Shown: positions 20,786-29,988 of the stretch, in pieces | Layout: each line of letters opens with the position of its first letter | Position numbering within the stretch: the stretch's first letter is position 1 | Source: Adiantum capillus-veneris | Lineage: Eukaryota; Streptophyta; Polypodiopsida; Polypodiales; Pteridaceae | Reading direction: 5' to 3' | DNA length: 64,000 nt | Assembly (NCBI GenBank): GCA_014529385.2 | Contig: CM043958.1 | Span: 78,168,669 to 78,232,668, forward strand | Translations under genes and position numbers: made by a program | The notes under the pieces: generated by a model | What the model was told of the DNA's origin: nothing | Seen by the model: only the letters and a program-made list of their open reading frames with translations | Databases searched by the model: none

Positions 20786-23700
20786 CTATGAAGTGTCTGT
20801 GGGCGAAGCATTGTAGTTGTTTTGGTCATAAGTTCCCAATGCAATTGCAGAGCGATGATACAACAATCTTTCCAATAAAGCTGCTCTTTGTTTGATTGAA
20901 GGATTGGTGGTCGGGTTTTGGGTTGGTGATACTTCGGTAGTAGAATCAGTAGATGGATTCATCTTTACCTTGTTGTTCTTTTGCACTATCCAAATCTGCT
21001 TCCGCTTCGCTTGTGCTTGCCACAAACTCTTTGCGACCCAAACCTGCTTTGTTCTTTGTGTTGATTTCCTCGCCTTGAAATACCTAGGAGTTTCCGTTGA
21101 TTGTACTGAAGGGAGTTCCTGTTTACAAATCTTTGGGATCCAAATTTGCTTGCTATAGCTTTGTGCCGTCATGAACTTCTTTGGAATCCAGATCTGTTTC
21201 ACTGTCCTTGATTGTCTGGAATCACTCTGTTGTCTGGTATTGAAGACTCTGTTTTCCACCTTTGTGTTCTCTGGCACAACCTTTTTTGGTCTCCATACCA
21301 ACTTTGACTCCGTTTTTTCCCAAGGTTGAGCTGTTATATTATTGCTTGTCTTCCTTATCCACTGTTGAGAATTCCTCGTCGAAGAGTAATCCGGTTGTAT
21401 AGAAACTTTTGGTTGCCATTGCTTCTTCTTTTTCTCTGGTTGTTGTTTACCTTTGTCTTTGGATTCGTCCTTTGGAGTTGGCTCTTCTCCTTTGGTGAAC
21501 TTAACTGATTGACTTTCACCTTCGTATTTGATAAGCACTGATTTAGAACTCCAGTCAATCATTGCATTGTATTGCTTCTGCCATGGTTGTCCTAGCAATA
21601 ATGGATGTTGTGTAGCTTGGTCTTCAACCACGTAAAACATATGAGGATACACATACTGGTTAATCTGTATATGTAAAACTGTGCATCCGACAGTTTTGAT
21701 TGAATTCTCAGAGTAACTCTTTAACTCTTGCTTGGCAGTTTGTAATTTAGTGTCATTTGTCAATTGTCTATACAAACTGAGTGAAAGTAGGTTAGTTTGA
21801 GCTCCTGAATCCAATAGTGCTCTGGCTTTGATTTGGTTGGTTCCTACTTTGCATTCAATGATGGGTTCTTCTTTGTCATTATCCATTTCTGTTATACTGA
21901 CTGCGTTTATTCGTATTGCTCCTTCATTGCGCTGTTTCTGACGCAGTAGTCTTCTTTTCTCCATTCTTTCCTTCGCCTCGGCTTGCGCTTCCTCCACAAT
22001 CTTTTTCTTTTTCTGGACACGCAGCTTTTCTTGATGTATTTTGAGAAGCATGTCTTGGGTTAGCGGCAAAAGATACTTTTTCACTCTGCATCCACTAATC
22101 CAATTGGGCATTTCTTCTCCGTCTAATGTAGCAAGCTTGACGGCTCCACTTGGTGATAGATCTTTAATCACCAGAGGTCCCATCCCTCGCTTTTTAAGCT
22201 TCTTAGCATGCTGTTTCAGAGTGTAAACTAGGACATAGTCCCCAACCTTAAACTCTTTAGTCCGCACATGCTTATCAAAAAATTCCTTTTGTCGCCTTTT
22301 TTGAGCGTAGATAGAAGCTACTGCTTTTAGGCGAAGCTCGTCTAGCTTTTCCAGGTCATCTATTCTATCAGAAAGCTCGTGCCCTGTCCACTCTAGATCC
22401 TTAGCCACCCTTAAGGTTGAAATCAAGAATTCTATTGGTAAGATAGCATTTAGCCCAAAAACCATGTTATATGGGGTCGTTCCTATTGATGTTTTATATG
22501 CTACCCTATATGCCCATAATGTTGAATGCAACTTCTGGTCCCAGTCAGTTCTCGACTCAGATACAATCTTCGTAAGGACCGTGCATATGGTTTTGTTTGT
22601 TGCTTCAGCTTGTCCGTTTGCTTGTGGATGATACGGGGCTGATTTCCTATGGATTACCATGAATTCATCTAGAAGGATCTCTATCACTTCATTTATAAAA
22701 TGTGTGCCTCGATCACTCACAATTTCTATTGGCAATCCATATCGTACAAAGACGTATTCATATAGAAATTGTGCCGTGGTCCTGGCATCTGCTTTTTGAG
22801 TTGCCTTTGCTTCGACCCACTTTGTTAGATAGTCTGTAGCCACAATGATGTATTGTGCATGAGTCTTATATGCAGGAGGTGAAATGGGTCCGACATAATC
22901 AATCCCCCATTTTGCAAAAGCTCTTGCCCCCATCATTGGTCTAAGCGGCATATCATCTCTTTTAAGTGGTACTTTGGTCCGCTGACAGTCATCACACCGT
23001 TTAACGTATTCCTCAGCGTCCATATGTAATGTTGGCCACCATATTCCTGCGGCTAAGACAAGTTTTGCTGTCTTATCACCTGAGAAATGGCCTCCACCTA
23101 CTCCTCCATGAGCTTGCTCCAGGATTATCACATACTCAGACTCTGATGCGCAAATCCTAAGCTGGTTGTCTTTACCTCTCTTATAGAGTTGATCTCCTAT
23201 TAAAGCGTAATCTCTAGCTTCTGTCTCTACAGATTTCTGACGAGCTTTTGACGTTCCTTCTGGGAAAGTTCTATTTGTGAGATATTCAACAATATACTGA
23301 CTCCATTCTGGAGCGATCATTATCTGATATAATGTCGAATACTCTGCTGGCGGTTTTGATGAACATACAATACATACAGTGACATATTCATGTACGCTTT
23401 CTTTCATTCCTGGCCAATAGACTCCCAATTGTAACAAATTCCTATATGTGTTCCTTCTTGAACAATGAAATGCACATTCCTGAACATGTGCTTCGCGCAG
23501 ATATATATTATATTCCTCAGGATTGATGCATAGTCGTAAAACATGATCATTTCCCAATTGATACAACCTTCCTGCAACCAATTGAAGATTCTTGGATTGC
23601 TGAATAGCAATATGTTTCTGGTTGTATTCTCTTCTATCGAACTCTCCTCCATAGGTTAATAGGTTAACGACATTTTGAGACCACTTCGGTATCATTTCTA

Positions 23701-24733
23701 TGTTGAACAAGTACGCGTCTGGCATGTCGTCATCTACTCCTATAGGGTCTTCTCCATTCGTCAATCGCGAAAGATGATCAGCTCTAAGATGTGTTTTTCC
23801 TTTCTTTACTACTACCGTGAAGTCGAATTCCAGTAAGATAATGAACCATCTCACTATTCTCCCGGTATTGCATGGTTTATTCACTAGGTAGAGCAAGGCT
23901 TGGTGATCCGTAAAAAACACAAACTTGTTGGCTAGAAGATAATGCCGAAATTTCTTCACAGCATATATCATTCCTAATCCTTCTCGCTCTGTTGTGGTGT
24001 AATTCTTCTCTGCATTGTTGAGCTGTCGACTGGCGTAACAGATAGGAAAATCCATGTTTCCTTCTTCTGGCTGAGCCAGAATGCATCCTATTGCATATGC
24101 CGAAGCATCTATATGCACATGGAATATCTTCTCCCAATCTGGTGATTTCAAGACTGGAGCAGTAATGAGTGCCTCTTTCAATTTCTTGAACGATTCCTCA
24201 CACTCCTCTGTCCATTCAAAGTTCACTATTAGCCTGTAAAGTGGTTGGCCTATTATAGCGTACATGTAAATGAATCGTCTATAATATCCGCAATGTCCCA
24301 TAAAGCTCTGTACTTGTTTCGCATTGGTTGGTCTAGGCATATCCACTATAACTTTTATCTTCTCTAAATCCGTGGATATTCCGTTTTGTGAGACAATATG
24401 TCCCAGAATTCTGCCCTGTCGGACCATAAACACACATTTCTCAGGATTGAGACAAATGCGATATGTCCTACATTTCTCAAATACTTTTCTTAGGTGTTCT
24501 AGATGCTCATCTCTCAGAAGAGAATGTACACATAAGTCATCCATGTATATTTCTAGAAACAACCTTAAGTATTCTTTGAAAGCATGCGTCATCAGCCTCT
24601 GGAAGGTTGCGGGAGCATTGGTTAGACCAAAAGGCATAACCCGATAAGCATAAATTCCCCACTCCGTTGCAAAAGCTGTTTTATGTTGATCTTCCAGTGC
24701 TATGGCTAGCTGGTTATATCCTGAAAAACCATC
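20786..24733 (-). CDS. Pol of element B: RT (C-terminal part), RNase H, integrase, second protease, W-repeat tail
   Basis: The frame is open from 24733; the first Met is at 24637, and residues below count from it. RT: YMDD at 31-34 and LGHIVSQNG. RNase H: D177, E217/E219, D244 and D287 present, so it looks active. Two HHCC zinc modules follow: H384-x6-H391-x30-C422-x2-C425 and H510-x6-H517-x30-C548-x2-C551. Integrase core: D580, D642 and E678, giving D-x61-D-x35-E. Residues 790-860 form the integrase C-terminal domain. A retropepsin-like domain (about 925-1040) has DSG at 943-945 and LLLGQPW at 1013-1019. A basic tail repeats K-Q-[IV]-W seven times in loose form (1071-1220). One base is missing at 24733/24734, which separates this ORF from the RT N-terminus. 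Confidence 0.92.
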   Translation of the reverse strand, partial: DGFSGYNQLAIALEDQHKTAFATEWGIYAYRVMPFGLTNAPATFQRLMTHAFKEYLRLFLEIYMDDLCVHSLLRDEHLEHLRKVFEKCRTYRICLNPEKCVFMVRQGRILGHIVSQNGISTDLEKIKVIVDMPRPTNAKQVQSFMGHCGYYRRFIYMYAIIGQPLYRLIVNFEWTEECEESFKKLKEALITAPVLKSPDWEKIFHVHIDASAYAIGCILAQPEEGNMDFPICYASRQLNNAEKNYTTTEREGLGMIYAVKKFRHYLLANKFVFFTDHQALLYLVNKPCNTGRIVRWFIILLEFDFTVVVKKGKTHLRADHLSRLTNGEDPIGVDDDMPDAYLFNIEMIPKWSQNVVNLLTYGGEFDRREYNQKHIAIQQSKNLQLVAGRLYQLGNDHVLRLCINPEEYNIYLREAHVQECAFHCSRRNTYRNLLQLGVYWPGMKESVHEYVTVCIVCSSKPPAEYSTLYQIMIAPEWSQYIVEYLTNRTFPEGTSKARQKSVETEARDYALIGDQLYKRGKDNQLRICASESEYVIILEQAHGGVGGGHFSGDKTAKLVLAAGIWWPTLHMDAEEYVKRCDDCQRTKVPLKRDDMPLRPMMGARAFAKWGIDYVGPISPPAYKTHAQYIIVATDYLTKWVEAKATQKADARTTAQFLYEYVFVRYGLPIEIVSDRGTHFINEVIEILLDEFMVIHRKSAPYHPQANGQAEATNKTICTVLTKIVSESRTDWDQKLHSTLWAYRVAYKTSIGTTPYNMVFGLNAILPIEFLISTLRVAKDLEWTGHELSDRIDDLEKLDELRLKAVASIYAQKRRQKEFFDKHVRTKEFKVGDYVLVYTLKQHAKKLKKRGMGPLVIKDLSPSGAVKLATLDGEEMPNWISGCRVKKYLLPLTQDMLLKIHQEKLRVQKKKKIVEEAQAEAKERMEKRRLLRQKQRNEGAIRINAVSITEMDNDKEEPIIECKVGTNQIKARALLDSGAQTNLLSLSLYRQLTNDTKLQTAKQELKSYSENSIKTVGCTVLHIQINQYVYPHMFYVVEDQATQHPLLLGQPWQKQYNAMIDWSSKSVLIKYEGESQSVKFTKGEEPTPKDESKDKGKQQPEKKKKQWQPKVSIQPDYSSTRNSQQWIRKTSNNITAQPWEKTESKLVWRPKKVVPENTKVENRVFNTRQQSDSRQSRTVKQIWIPKKFMTAQSYSKQIWIPKICKQELPSVQSTETPRYFKARKSTQRTKQVWVAKSLWQAQAKRKQIWIVQKNNKVKMNPSTDSTTEVSPTQNPTTNPSIKQRAALLERLLYHRSAIALGTYDQNNYNASPTDTS
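20978..21427 (-). other. Tryptophan repeat tail of Pol (K-Q-[IV]-W-[IV]-x-K motif)
   Basis: Seven loose copies centre on Trp residues 1074, 1093, 1115, 1150, 1165, 1200 and 1216 of the pol ORF (for example KQIWIPKK, KQIWIPK, KQVWVAK, KQIWIVQK). The region is strongly basic, suggesting nucleic-acid or partner binding. The function is not known. Confidence 0.8.
21503..21880 (-). other. Second retropepsin-like domain, downstream of integrase
   Basis: The Asp codon of the DSG motif is at 21809-21811 (RALLDSGAQTNLLS), followed about 70 residues later by LLLGQPWQKQYNAMIDW, the usual retropepsin C-terminal landmark (LGxPWL). Element B already has a protease between gag and RT (Asp at 26537-26539), so this is an extra domain in a place where gypsy elements do not normally have one. 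Confidence 0.85.
22972..23605 (-). other. Tandemly duplicated integrase zinc (HHCC) module
   Basis: Two successive modules share the same H-x6-H-x30-C-x2-C spacing and the same surrounding pattern (L-Y-x2-G-x-D-x2-L-R-x-C, E-Y, L-x-E/Q-A-H, G-x-Y/W-W-P, E-Y-V-x2-C-x2-C). Module 1 covers about 23350-23605 and module 2 about 22972-23230. Only the second is adjacent to the catalytic core. Confidence 0.85.
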
Positions 24734-25203
24734 AAGAAAGAGTATGCTGTTTTCCCTGATACACGCTCTAGAACATGATCAGTTATCGGCAGGGGATAAT
24801 TGTCCCTGATTGTTGCAGCATTCACTTTCTTTAAGTTGACACACACTCGGAGTTTTCCGTTCTTCTTGGGTACTACCACAATCGGAGATACCCAATCGGT
24901 GTGTTCAATCTCGTATATGAATTCAGCTTCCATTAGCTTATCTATCTCTTCTTTGATTCGCTTAGCAAATGTATCATTATATGTGTATGGTCTCTGTCTG
25001 CTAGGCTTTGCGTCTTGTTTCAGTGGGATTGTGTGTTGGCATATCGATGGGTCAACTCCCTTTAAGTCCTTATAAGACCATGCAAACACATCCCTATACT
25101 CTCTGAGAAGACTCAAAAGTCTCTCTTCCTCGCCTGGAGACAAATCTGTGGCTATGTACACCGGTCTAGGTGTCTCACCTGGAGCTGCTAAATCAACTTT
25201 TTT
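24734..25203 (-). CDS. Pol of element B: RT N-terminal part (frameshifted from the rest)
   Basis: The segment encodes the gypsy RT lead-in (YRDVFAWSYKDLKGVDP), the fingers (WVSPIVVVPKKNGKLRVCV, NAATIRDNYPLP) and ends at the first catalytic Asp region, where one missing base at 24733/24734 throws it out of frame. In Asp-containing relatives the text continues DGFSGYNQ, and here that text resumes in the next frame. The Met at 25161 is probably not the true start. The frame opens at the A AAA AAG site at 25197-25203 and joins the upstream linker ORF by a -1 shift. Confidence 0.88.
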
Positions 25204-26114
25204 TGCATCCTCCGGTCCGTCATAAGATTCGTTCTCCTTCTCTCTCGAATAGGTTGGGTTAATACCACCTTCCTATCCTCTATTGTGAATTTCCTATAGT
25301 GAGAGGGAACATCCATGTTTTCCTTGATTTTGGCGTTTTCGTCCTCTCCACTCTCAATTTCTGTCGTCCAAACTTCTTTCAGAGTTTTCTTGAGCTCTCT
25401 GTACTTGTTTCTACGTTCTAACTTGGACTCCGTGTGTTCTCTGTTGCGCTTGTTCTTTTCTGATTTTTCTGTTTCAGTTTTCGTTCCATTCCTTTGAACT
25501 TGATTTCTTGAGCCTCTTTTGTCTTTTCGTAAGCTCTTTTGATCATTGCCTCTCATTCTTCCAGAAATCTTGTCCTTAACACAATCTTCCGCCTTTACTA
25601 GCATTAGGAATTGATTTTTTCCTCTTATTCTAGGCATCGGATTGGTTCTAACCCCCTTTGTTTTTCTCTTTGCTCTATAGCGTTTCTGGCGTTGTTTAGT
25701 TTGGTTCGGAAAATCATAAAATCGGACATCCGTTATAGTTTCTTCGTTTCCGCTTGAATTGTCCGTTGACTCGTTGTCTGCTTCATTTCCCCACTCTGGA
25801 TGATCGGGAATGTCGTGAAACACCTCTTCTTCATCTTCCTTTTCCAGTGTATCGTTCTTTTCAGTTTCTTTTTCGAGTACAGTTCTCAACATGAAGTACG
25901 GAACCACGTCGTACCCGTCCTTGTCGCAAAATTTCGTTGTGGGACCATCCGGAATTGCACAAACATCTAGGGTTGCTAGAATGTGTGTCCATTCTAATGG
26001 TTCAAGCGTGTCCTCTGGAAAGGGTTCTCCTATATAAGTTTCGTCTTCGATAGCCCTTTCTAAAACATATTCTTCTCGTTCAGACTTCCACATTTCGAGG
26101 CTCCACACATCCAT
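25188..26114 (-). CDS. Linker ORF between protease and RT of element B (308 residues)
   Basis: It starts at the ATG at 26112-26114, overlapping the end of the gag-protease ORF by 55 nt in the -1 frame, and stops at 25188. The first 120 residues are acidic; the C-terminal 180 are very basic (KRYRAKRKTKGVR, many K/R/E). No domain is recognised. Its last codons contain the slippery heptamer that would hand ribosomes to RT, so it probably forms a protease-RT linker within the polyprotein rather than a free protein. Confidence 0.7.
   Translation of the reverse strand: MDVWSLEMWKSEREEYVLERAIEDETYIGEPFPEDTLEPLEWTHILATLDVCAIPDGPTTKFCDKDGYDVVPYFMLRTVLEKETEKNDTLEKEDEEEVFHDIPDHPEWGNEADNESTDNSSGNEETITDVRFYDFPNQTKQRQKRYRAKRKTKGVRTNPMPRIRGKNQFLMLVKAEDCVKDKISGRMRGNDQKSLRKDKRGSRNQVQRNGTKTETEKSEKNKRNREHTESKLERRNKYRELKKTLKEVWTTEIESGEDENAKIKENMDVPSHYRKFTIEDRKVVLTQPIRERRRTNLMTDRRMQKKLI
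25197..25203 (-). promoter_or_regulatory. Candidate -1 ribosomal frameshift site A AAA AAG
   Basis: In the linker-ORF frame the codons read CAA AAA AAG TTG ATT TAG. A -1 slip on the phased heptamer A AAA AAG passes directly into the open RT frame (GTT GAT TTA...). The heptamer is a known efficient slippery sequence, and the stop lies only two codons further. No downstream pseudoknot was modelled. Confidence 0.6.
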
Positions 26115-28354
26115 AACTCCTTGGGCTTACCTAACCAAGCTGGAAATTCGGATCCCGCCAAAGTAGCTGAATCAAACTCCTCTACCGGTGTTCGGTTCAC
26201 ATCTTTGTAGCTATGGTCTTTCAGGTTCACACGTGTAGTGGTTTCCATATTTCTCAGGTATATGTGATCGTAGCCCCAATCCTGGACCATTTTCAACTGT
26301 CTCATGAATGGTCTTCCCAGTATGATATCATAGTTATTCTCCTTGCCAAAATCGACAATAGCAAAAGTATGTTCGTATTCAATGCCGCAAGAAGTCACTA
26401 CAACTTTCTCTAATAACCCCATAGGTTTCTCCATGTGTCCATCTGCTAATTGGAGTTTCAACCTAGTCTTCCTTATTGCTGGTTTCCCCCATTTTTTCCA
26501 GATTTCTTTTGTAGCAATGGCTACCCCAGCTCCGCTGTCTAGTATTGCCATCGTGTTCACTCCTTGGAATTCAACTGGTAAGGTTGTATTCCCCTCTTCA
26601 CCTTCGCAATACTCTCCGACCTTGTTTAAGGGTACAGGCTTAGCGTTCTTTTGTGGTTTGCTCAGCTCTTGTATACCCTCTTGCAGTCTCGATGTTGGGT
26701 CTTTTATCCCAAATTTCTCCAAGCATTTTCCTACAGTGGTCCACATATGTGGTCTTAGCCTCAAAAGCTCAGCTAGAGTGATAGTGCATGTCACTGGTGT
26801 TGACAAGATCTCTATCAATCCTTGCGAGTCCATGACTTTTTCTGATGAGATTCTTCGTGAGGGAAGTGCTCTAATCTCGGATTTTGCTTCATACTCTCCT
26901 AAGTATGAAGGTAAGGTATTCAGTGAATGAGGTTTGCTCTCCATTGTTCTAACAGAGCCCCCATCTCCCCAGTAAGATTGCAGATCCAAGTCCACTTGAG
27001 ATCCTGCCTCAAATTCCACTATGGGAGGATTCCTGATGTCCTTTTCCCAATTTGTCTGATTAGCTTGGCAACTTAGCTCGTTTGCAAAGTTTGCCTCTCT
27101 CACTTGTTTCCAAAATTCATTGTAATCCTCATCTCTTCCGTAAGACCTCTGTATGACTGGATGAAAACTCTCTATCTCCTGATCGGTTGTGTTCAATACT
27201 ATGCGGTCATCCTTGTGTGTATTTTCAGGCTTTTGTGCACTGGGAGTCTTTTCAGCTACCCGTGAAATGATAGTCTCTTGCTGAATTGGGTTTTCCGTTC
27301 CACAATTCATTGTTTCTCTTGGTGGTTCTAATAAGGCTTGTGCAGTCTCGATCATTCTCTGGCACATTTCAAGTCTCTGCTTTTCCAATTCCGCGTTTGG
27401 GTATGTCATCCACCTCTGTTCTTGTGTTTGGTTGTTCTTTAACCTAGCTTCGTAAGCTCTCATCAGTGCGTCCAATGGTTCGTGTACTTTGTCGACTAGC
27501 ACTGATCCCCCTGAGCTTAAGCTCGTTGTTTCTTTGATACTCTTTTGTTTCGTTCTTTCCGGGCTCATCTCTCGTTTCCCGTTTTGACTCTCAAGTTTTT
27601 CTAATCTATCTTTAGTTCGCTTTAGTTCCTCAGCTAGAATAGCGTCTTCACGTTCTTTTCTCAACTTCATGCGTGCTTTTCTAGCTTTCCATGTGTTTCT
27701 CTGACTCCGCGGTCCTTGACTAACCACTTCAGTCGCTAACTTTCCATTCTCAGGTTCTCTAGTGGTTTTCTTAGCTTGAGCTCTAGTAACAACTTGCGTT
27801 GGTATCAGAGTTTCATTTTCAGACCCACTGCTGGTAGGAATAGTTTCTAGCATATTCAATGTCGTCTTTTGCACTTTGTTTGGATTCTTTGAACAATCCT
27901 CAATGAAGTGAGTAACCCCACACTCAGTGCAATAAGCGTTAATTCTAATGATTTCCGTATGTGGACAAACATTCATCAGATGGTCACCTCCACACTTGTA
28001 ACAGGGTCCTAGTGCTGGTCTTGGTCCCATTTGATTCGTCCTTTGTGGATAGGATGGTCTTTGTCCTGTTAACCCTCCATGAGCTATGAACATCAATGTT
28101 CTTGCGTCCAAATTGTACCTCTCTTCATCAGAAGAACTTATAACTGTTGGTATTCCAACATTCCCAATCATGCCCCATGGTTCTGGTTGTTTGGGTCTTC
28201 TGGTGGGTAATACACAGTTGGAGAGATGTGTGGCACCAGATTCTTCGTAATAGGCTTCAACAGGCACTAGGGCTTGTTCTTCCTGACTCTCTAAGGTTGG
28301 TGCATATCTAATGCCGACTGGTCTTGCTCCTGGTAAAGGTGGTTGTTGTCCCAA
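26060..28354 (-). CDS. Gag C-terminal part with two zinc knuckles, and first retropepsin (element B)
   Basis: Near the N-terminus are two CCHC-like knuckles (CYKCGGDHLMNVC and CTECGVTHFIEDC, within about 27888-28005), typical of nucleocapsid. A long, charged, mainly disordered region follows. The retropepsin at the C-terminal end has the motif MAILDSGAGVAIA (Asp codon 26537-26539) and YDIILGRPFMRQL. The ORF's nominal start is internal: one indel near 28340 separates it from the preceding fragment (28308-28580), and another near 28585 separates that from gag proper. So the gag-protease gene of this copy is broken. Confidence 0.88.
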   Translation of the reverse strand: MGQQPPLPGARPVGIRYAPTLESQEEQALVPVEAYYEESGATHLSNCVLPTRRPKQPEPWGMIGNVGIPTVISSSDEERYNLDARTLMFIAHGGLTGQRPSYPQRTNQMGPRPALGPCYKCGGDHLMNVCPHTEIIRINAYCTECGVTHFIEDCSKNPNKVQKTTLNMLETIPTSSGSENETLIPTQVVTRAQAKKTTREPENGKLATEVVSQGPRSQRNTWKARKARMKLRKEREDAILAEELKRTKDRLEKLESQNGKREMSPERTKQKSIKETTSLSSGGSVLVDKVHEPLDALMRAYEARLKNNQTQEQRWMTYPNAELEKQRLEMCQRMIETAQALLEPPRETMNCGTENPIQQETIISRVAEKTPSAQKPENTHKDDRIVLNTTDQEIESFHPVIQRSYGRDEDYNEFWKQVREANFANELSCQANQTNWEKDIRNPPIVEFEAGSQVDLDLQSYWGDGGSVRTMESKPHSLNTLPSYLGEYEAKSEIRALPSRRISSEKVMDSQGLIEILSTPVTCTITLAELLRLRPHMWTTVGKCLEKFGIKDPTSRLQEGIQELSKPQKNAKPVPLNKVGEYCEGEEGNTTLPVEFQGVNTMAILDSGAGVAIATKEIWKKWGKPAIRKTRLKLQLADGHMEKPMGLLEKVVVTSCGIEYEHTFAIVDFGKENNYDIILGRPFMRQLKMVQDWGYDHIYLRNMETTTRVNLKDHSYKDVNRTPVEEFDSATLAGSEFPAWLGKPKELWMCGASKCGSLNEKNMF

Positions 28355-28580
28355 TACCGGGTTGCGGTCTTTCTATCCCCATAGGTCCTGGTACATTTCC
28401 CGTTGGGTATCGAGGTACTGGATGTACTTGAGGTGGTGCTAATTGAGAGGAGGTGCATACTGACGCTCCGTTAGGTGCATACTGACGCTCCCTTACATAC
28501 CCTTTGTTGTAATAGCACTCCTCTGTTGGATGGTTTGTCCATTTTTGTTCAATAGCACACCATTTCAGTGGTTTTGGCAA
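28308..28580 (-). pseudogene. Gag fragment between two indels (element B)
   Basis: This short stretch (LKWCAIEQKWTNHPTEECYY..., then Pro/Gly-rich) connects gag proper to the zinc-knuckle ORF. It is in the +1 frame relative to gag, explained by one extra A in the A6 run at 28583-28588 (minus strand), and is again +1 relative to the next ORF. These look like simple indels, not regulated frameshifts. Confidence 0.75.
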
Positions 28581-29988
28581 TGTTTTTTGGTATGGTGCCC
28601 ATCCTTTTTAGAGCCTCTTCTATCATTTGCTCTACATTTGGCATGGTTGTTGTTTGAACATTCTTTTTAGTGGTAGTCTCGCTCGCTACGGAGGAAGAGT
28701 TACTGGATGCAAAATCTGTATCCGCTGACACCTCTCCATAAACCGTACAGTTATCCACTAAGTACAATGCTTCTCTCGTTACTTGCTCGAAACTTGTACA
28801 AGCTTTCAAGTGCAAGTCCTTCTTGAGAGTGTCGTTTCTCAATCCTTCAATAAAGAGAACAGATAGTCTGTCATCTTGTGGTCGTTCACGTACTGGACAT
28901 CTCTCAATGTATTGTTTGAAGCGAAGTGAAGCTTCCTTCACTTTTTCGTGTTCTCTCTGTTTAAAAGCATATATTTGTGAGACCGTATTGTGCTTAATCC
29001 CTCGTTTTGAGAATTCCTCAGCAAACTCTCTTAGCAAATGGTCAATGTCATGGAATCCCCCTATGTTCAGTGGTTGAAACCATGTCAATGCCGTACCTTC
29101 TAGAGTAAGACCAAATCCCTCGTATTGTGTATGGAAATCTGTTATCTGCTCAGCTCTTAAGACTTGCTTAAAGAGTGACACATGTGCATACGGATCTCCT
29201 GAACCACCATACTTCTTTGGCATACACTTGGCTACTTGAGATGGTCTCATACGTCTATGGTCTGCTACCAATCTCATTGCTCCTGTGTCCCGGCTAAAGC
29301 TTTCTCTAGCATCATGGACTTCATGGGTTACCCTTGTCGGTTCCCCTGCCCAGAATCTACTACTAGGAGGTAAATGTGATGGTTCCGCTTCGAACCTTGG
29401 ACCTGGAGTGGTATACGTGGGGATTGGAACTGCACTACCTCGATTCGTATCCATTGACTCTCTGGAATGTAATGATCCCATTGGTCCGGGTTTCGAGTAC
29501 TGAGGTTGACTGAACGAGTCAGCAGCCTGAGTTCTTTGTCCTCCTGTCGTCATTGGGTTTTGCACTCCATTTGTTGGTGCTGGTCTTTGTGAGCTAGAAG
29601 TAACATAATACTGATGTAGTGGTCCCCCAAAGTATGTATATCCTTCTAAATCTTTCTTGCCCATTGTTGAGTATTGCCTCCCATACTTGTCGTAAGCGGC
29701 AATTTTCACTTCCGATCCCTCTGTGTAGGTAAAGACATAAAGTCTTTTTTGGTCTATCAACTCTCCGGTGTAGGGTTCTTCACATCTATAATAGAGATCT
29801 TGCTCCCCATTATTATATTTGTATGGCCCCACATAGATGTTATCAGTGTTGATCCTTGTAGTTTCATTCTCTCTTCTTAACCTCGCATCAGGGAAGTTCA
29901 TTATTGGTGCTTTCTCCTCAAGTTCTTCATCTACTTTGGCTTTGGTGCCCATCAATCCCCACTTGTCCACAATGTTAGGGTTTAGGAC
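28549..29988 (-). CDS. Gag core of element B (interrupted by Copia-2)
   Basis: It contains a retrotransposon gag domain: MPKKYGGSGDPYAHVSLFKQ, GTALTWFQPL, FAEEFSKRG, FIEGLRNDTLKKDLHL and related text across roughly 28700-29260. Copia-2 entered at 29984-29988 (TSD AGGAC). The 5' continuation of the same gene is at 33018-33451, and the two parts are in the same frame across the TSD once the insert is ignored. The apparent N-terminus read through 29989-30054 is copia LTR and not part of this protein. An A-run indel at 28583-28588 breaks the 3' end. Confidence 0.9.
   Translation of the reverse strand, partial: VLNPNIVDKWGLMGTKAKVDEELEEKAPIMNFPDARLRRENETTRINTDNIYVGPYKYNNGEQDLYYRCEEPYTGELIDQKRLYVFTYTEGSEVKIAAYDKYGRQYSTMGKKDLEGYTYFGGPLHQYYVTSSSQRPAPTNGVQNPMTTGGQRTQAADSFSQPQYSKPGPMGSLHSRESMDTNRGSAVPIPTYTTPGPRFEAEPSHLPPSSRFWAGEPTRVTHEVHDARESFSRDTGAMRLVADHRRMRPSQVAKCMPKKYGGSGDPYAHVSLFKQVLRAEQITDFHTQYEGFGLTLEGTALTWFQPLNIGGFHDIDHLLREFAEEFSKRGIKHNTVSQIYAFKQREHEKVKEASLRFKQYIERCPVRERPQDDRLSVLFIEGLRNDTLKKDLHLKACTSFEQVTREALYLVDNCTVYGEVSADTDFASSNSSSVASETTTKKNVQTTTMPNVEQMIEEALKRMGTIPKNIAKTTEMVCY

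Noticed and set aside
28583-28588. A AAA AAC heptamer in gag of B as a programmed frameshift site
   Set aside because: A -1 slip there runs into a stop after a few codons, while the continuing gag text is in the +1 frame. A one-base gain in the A run explains it better.
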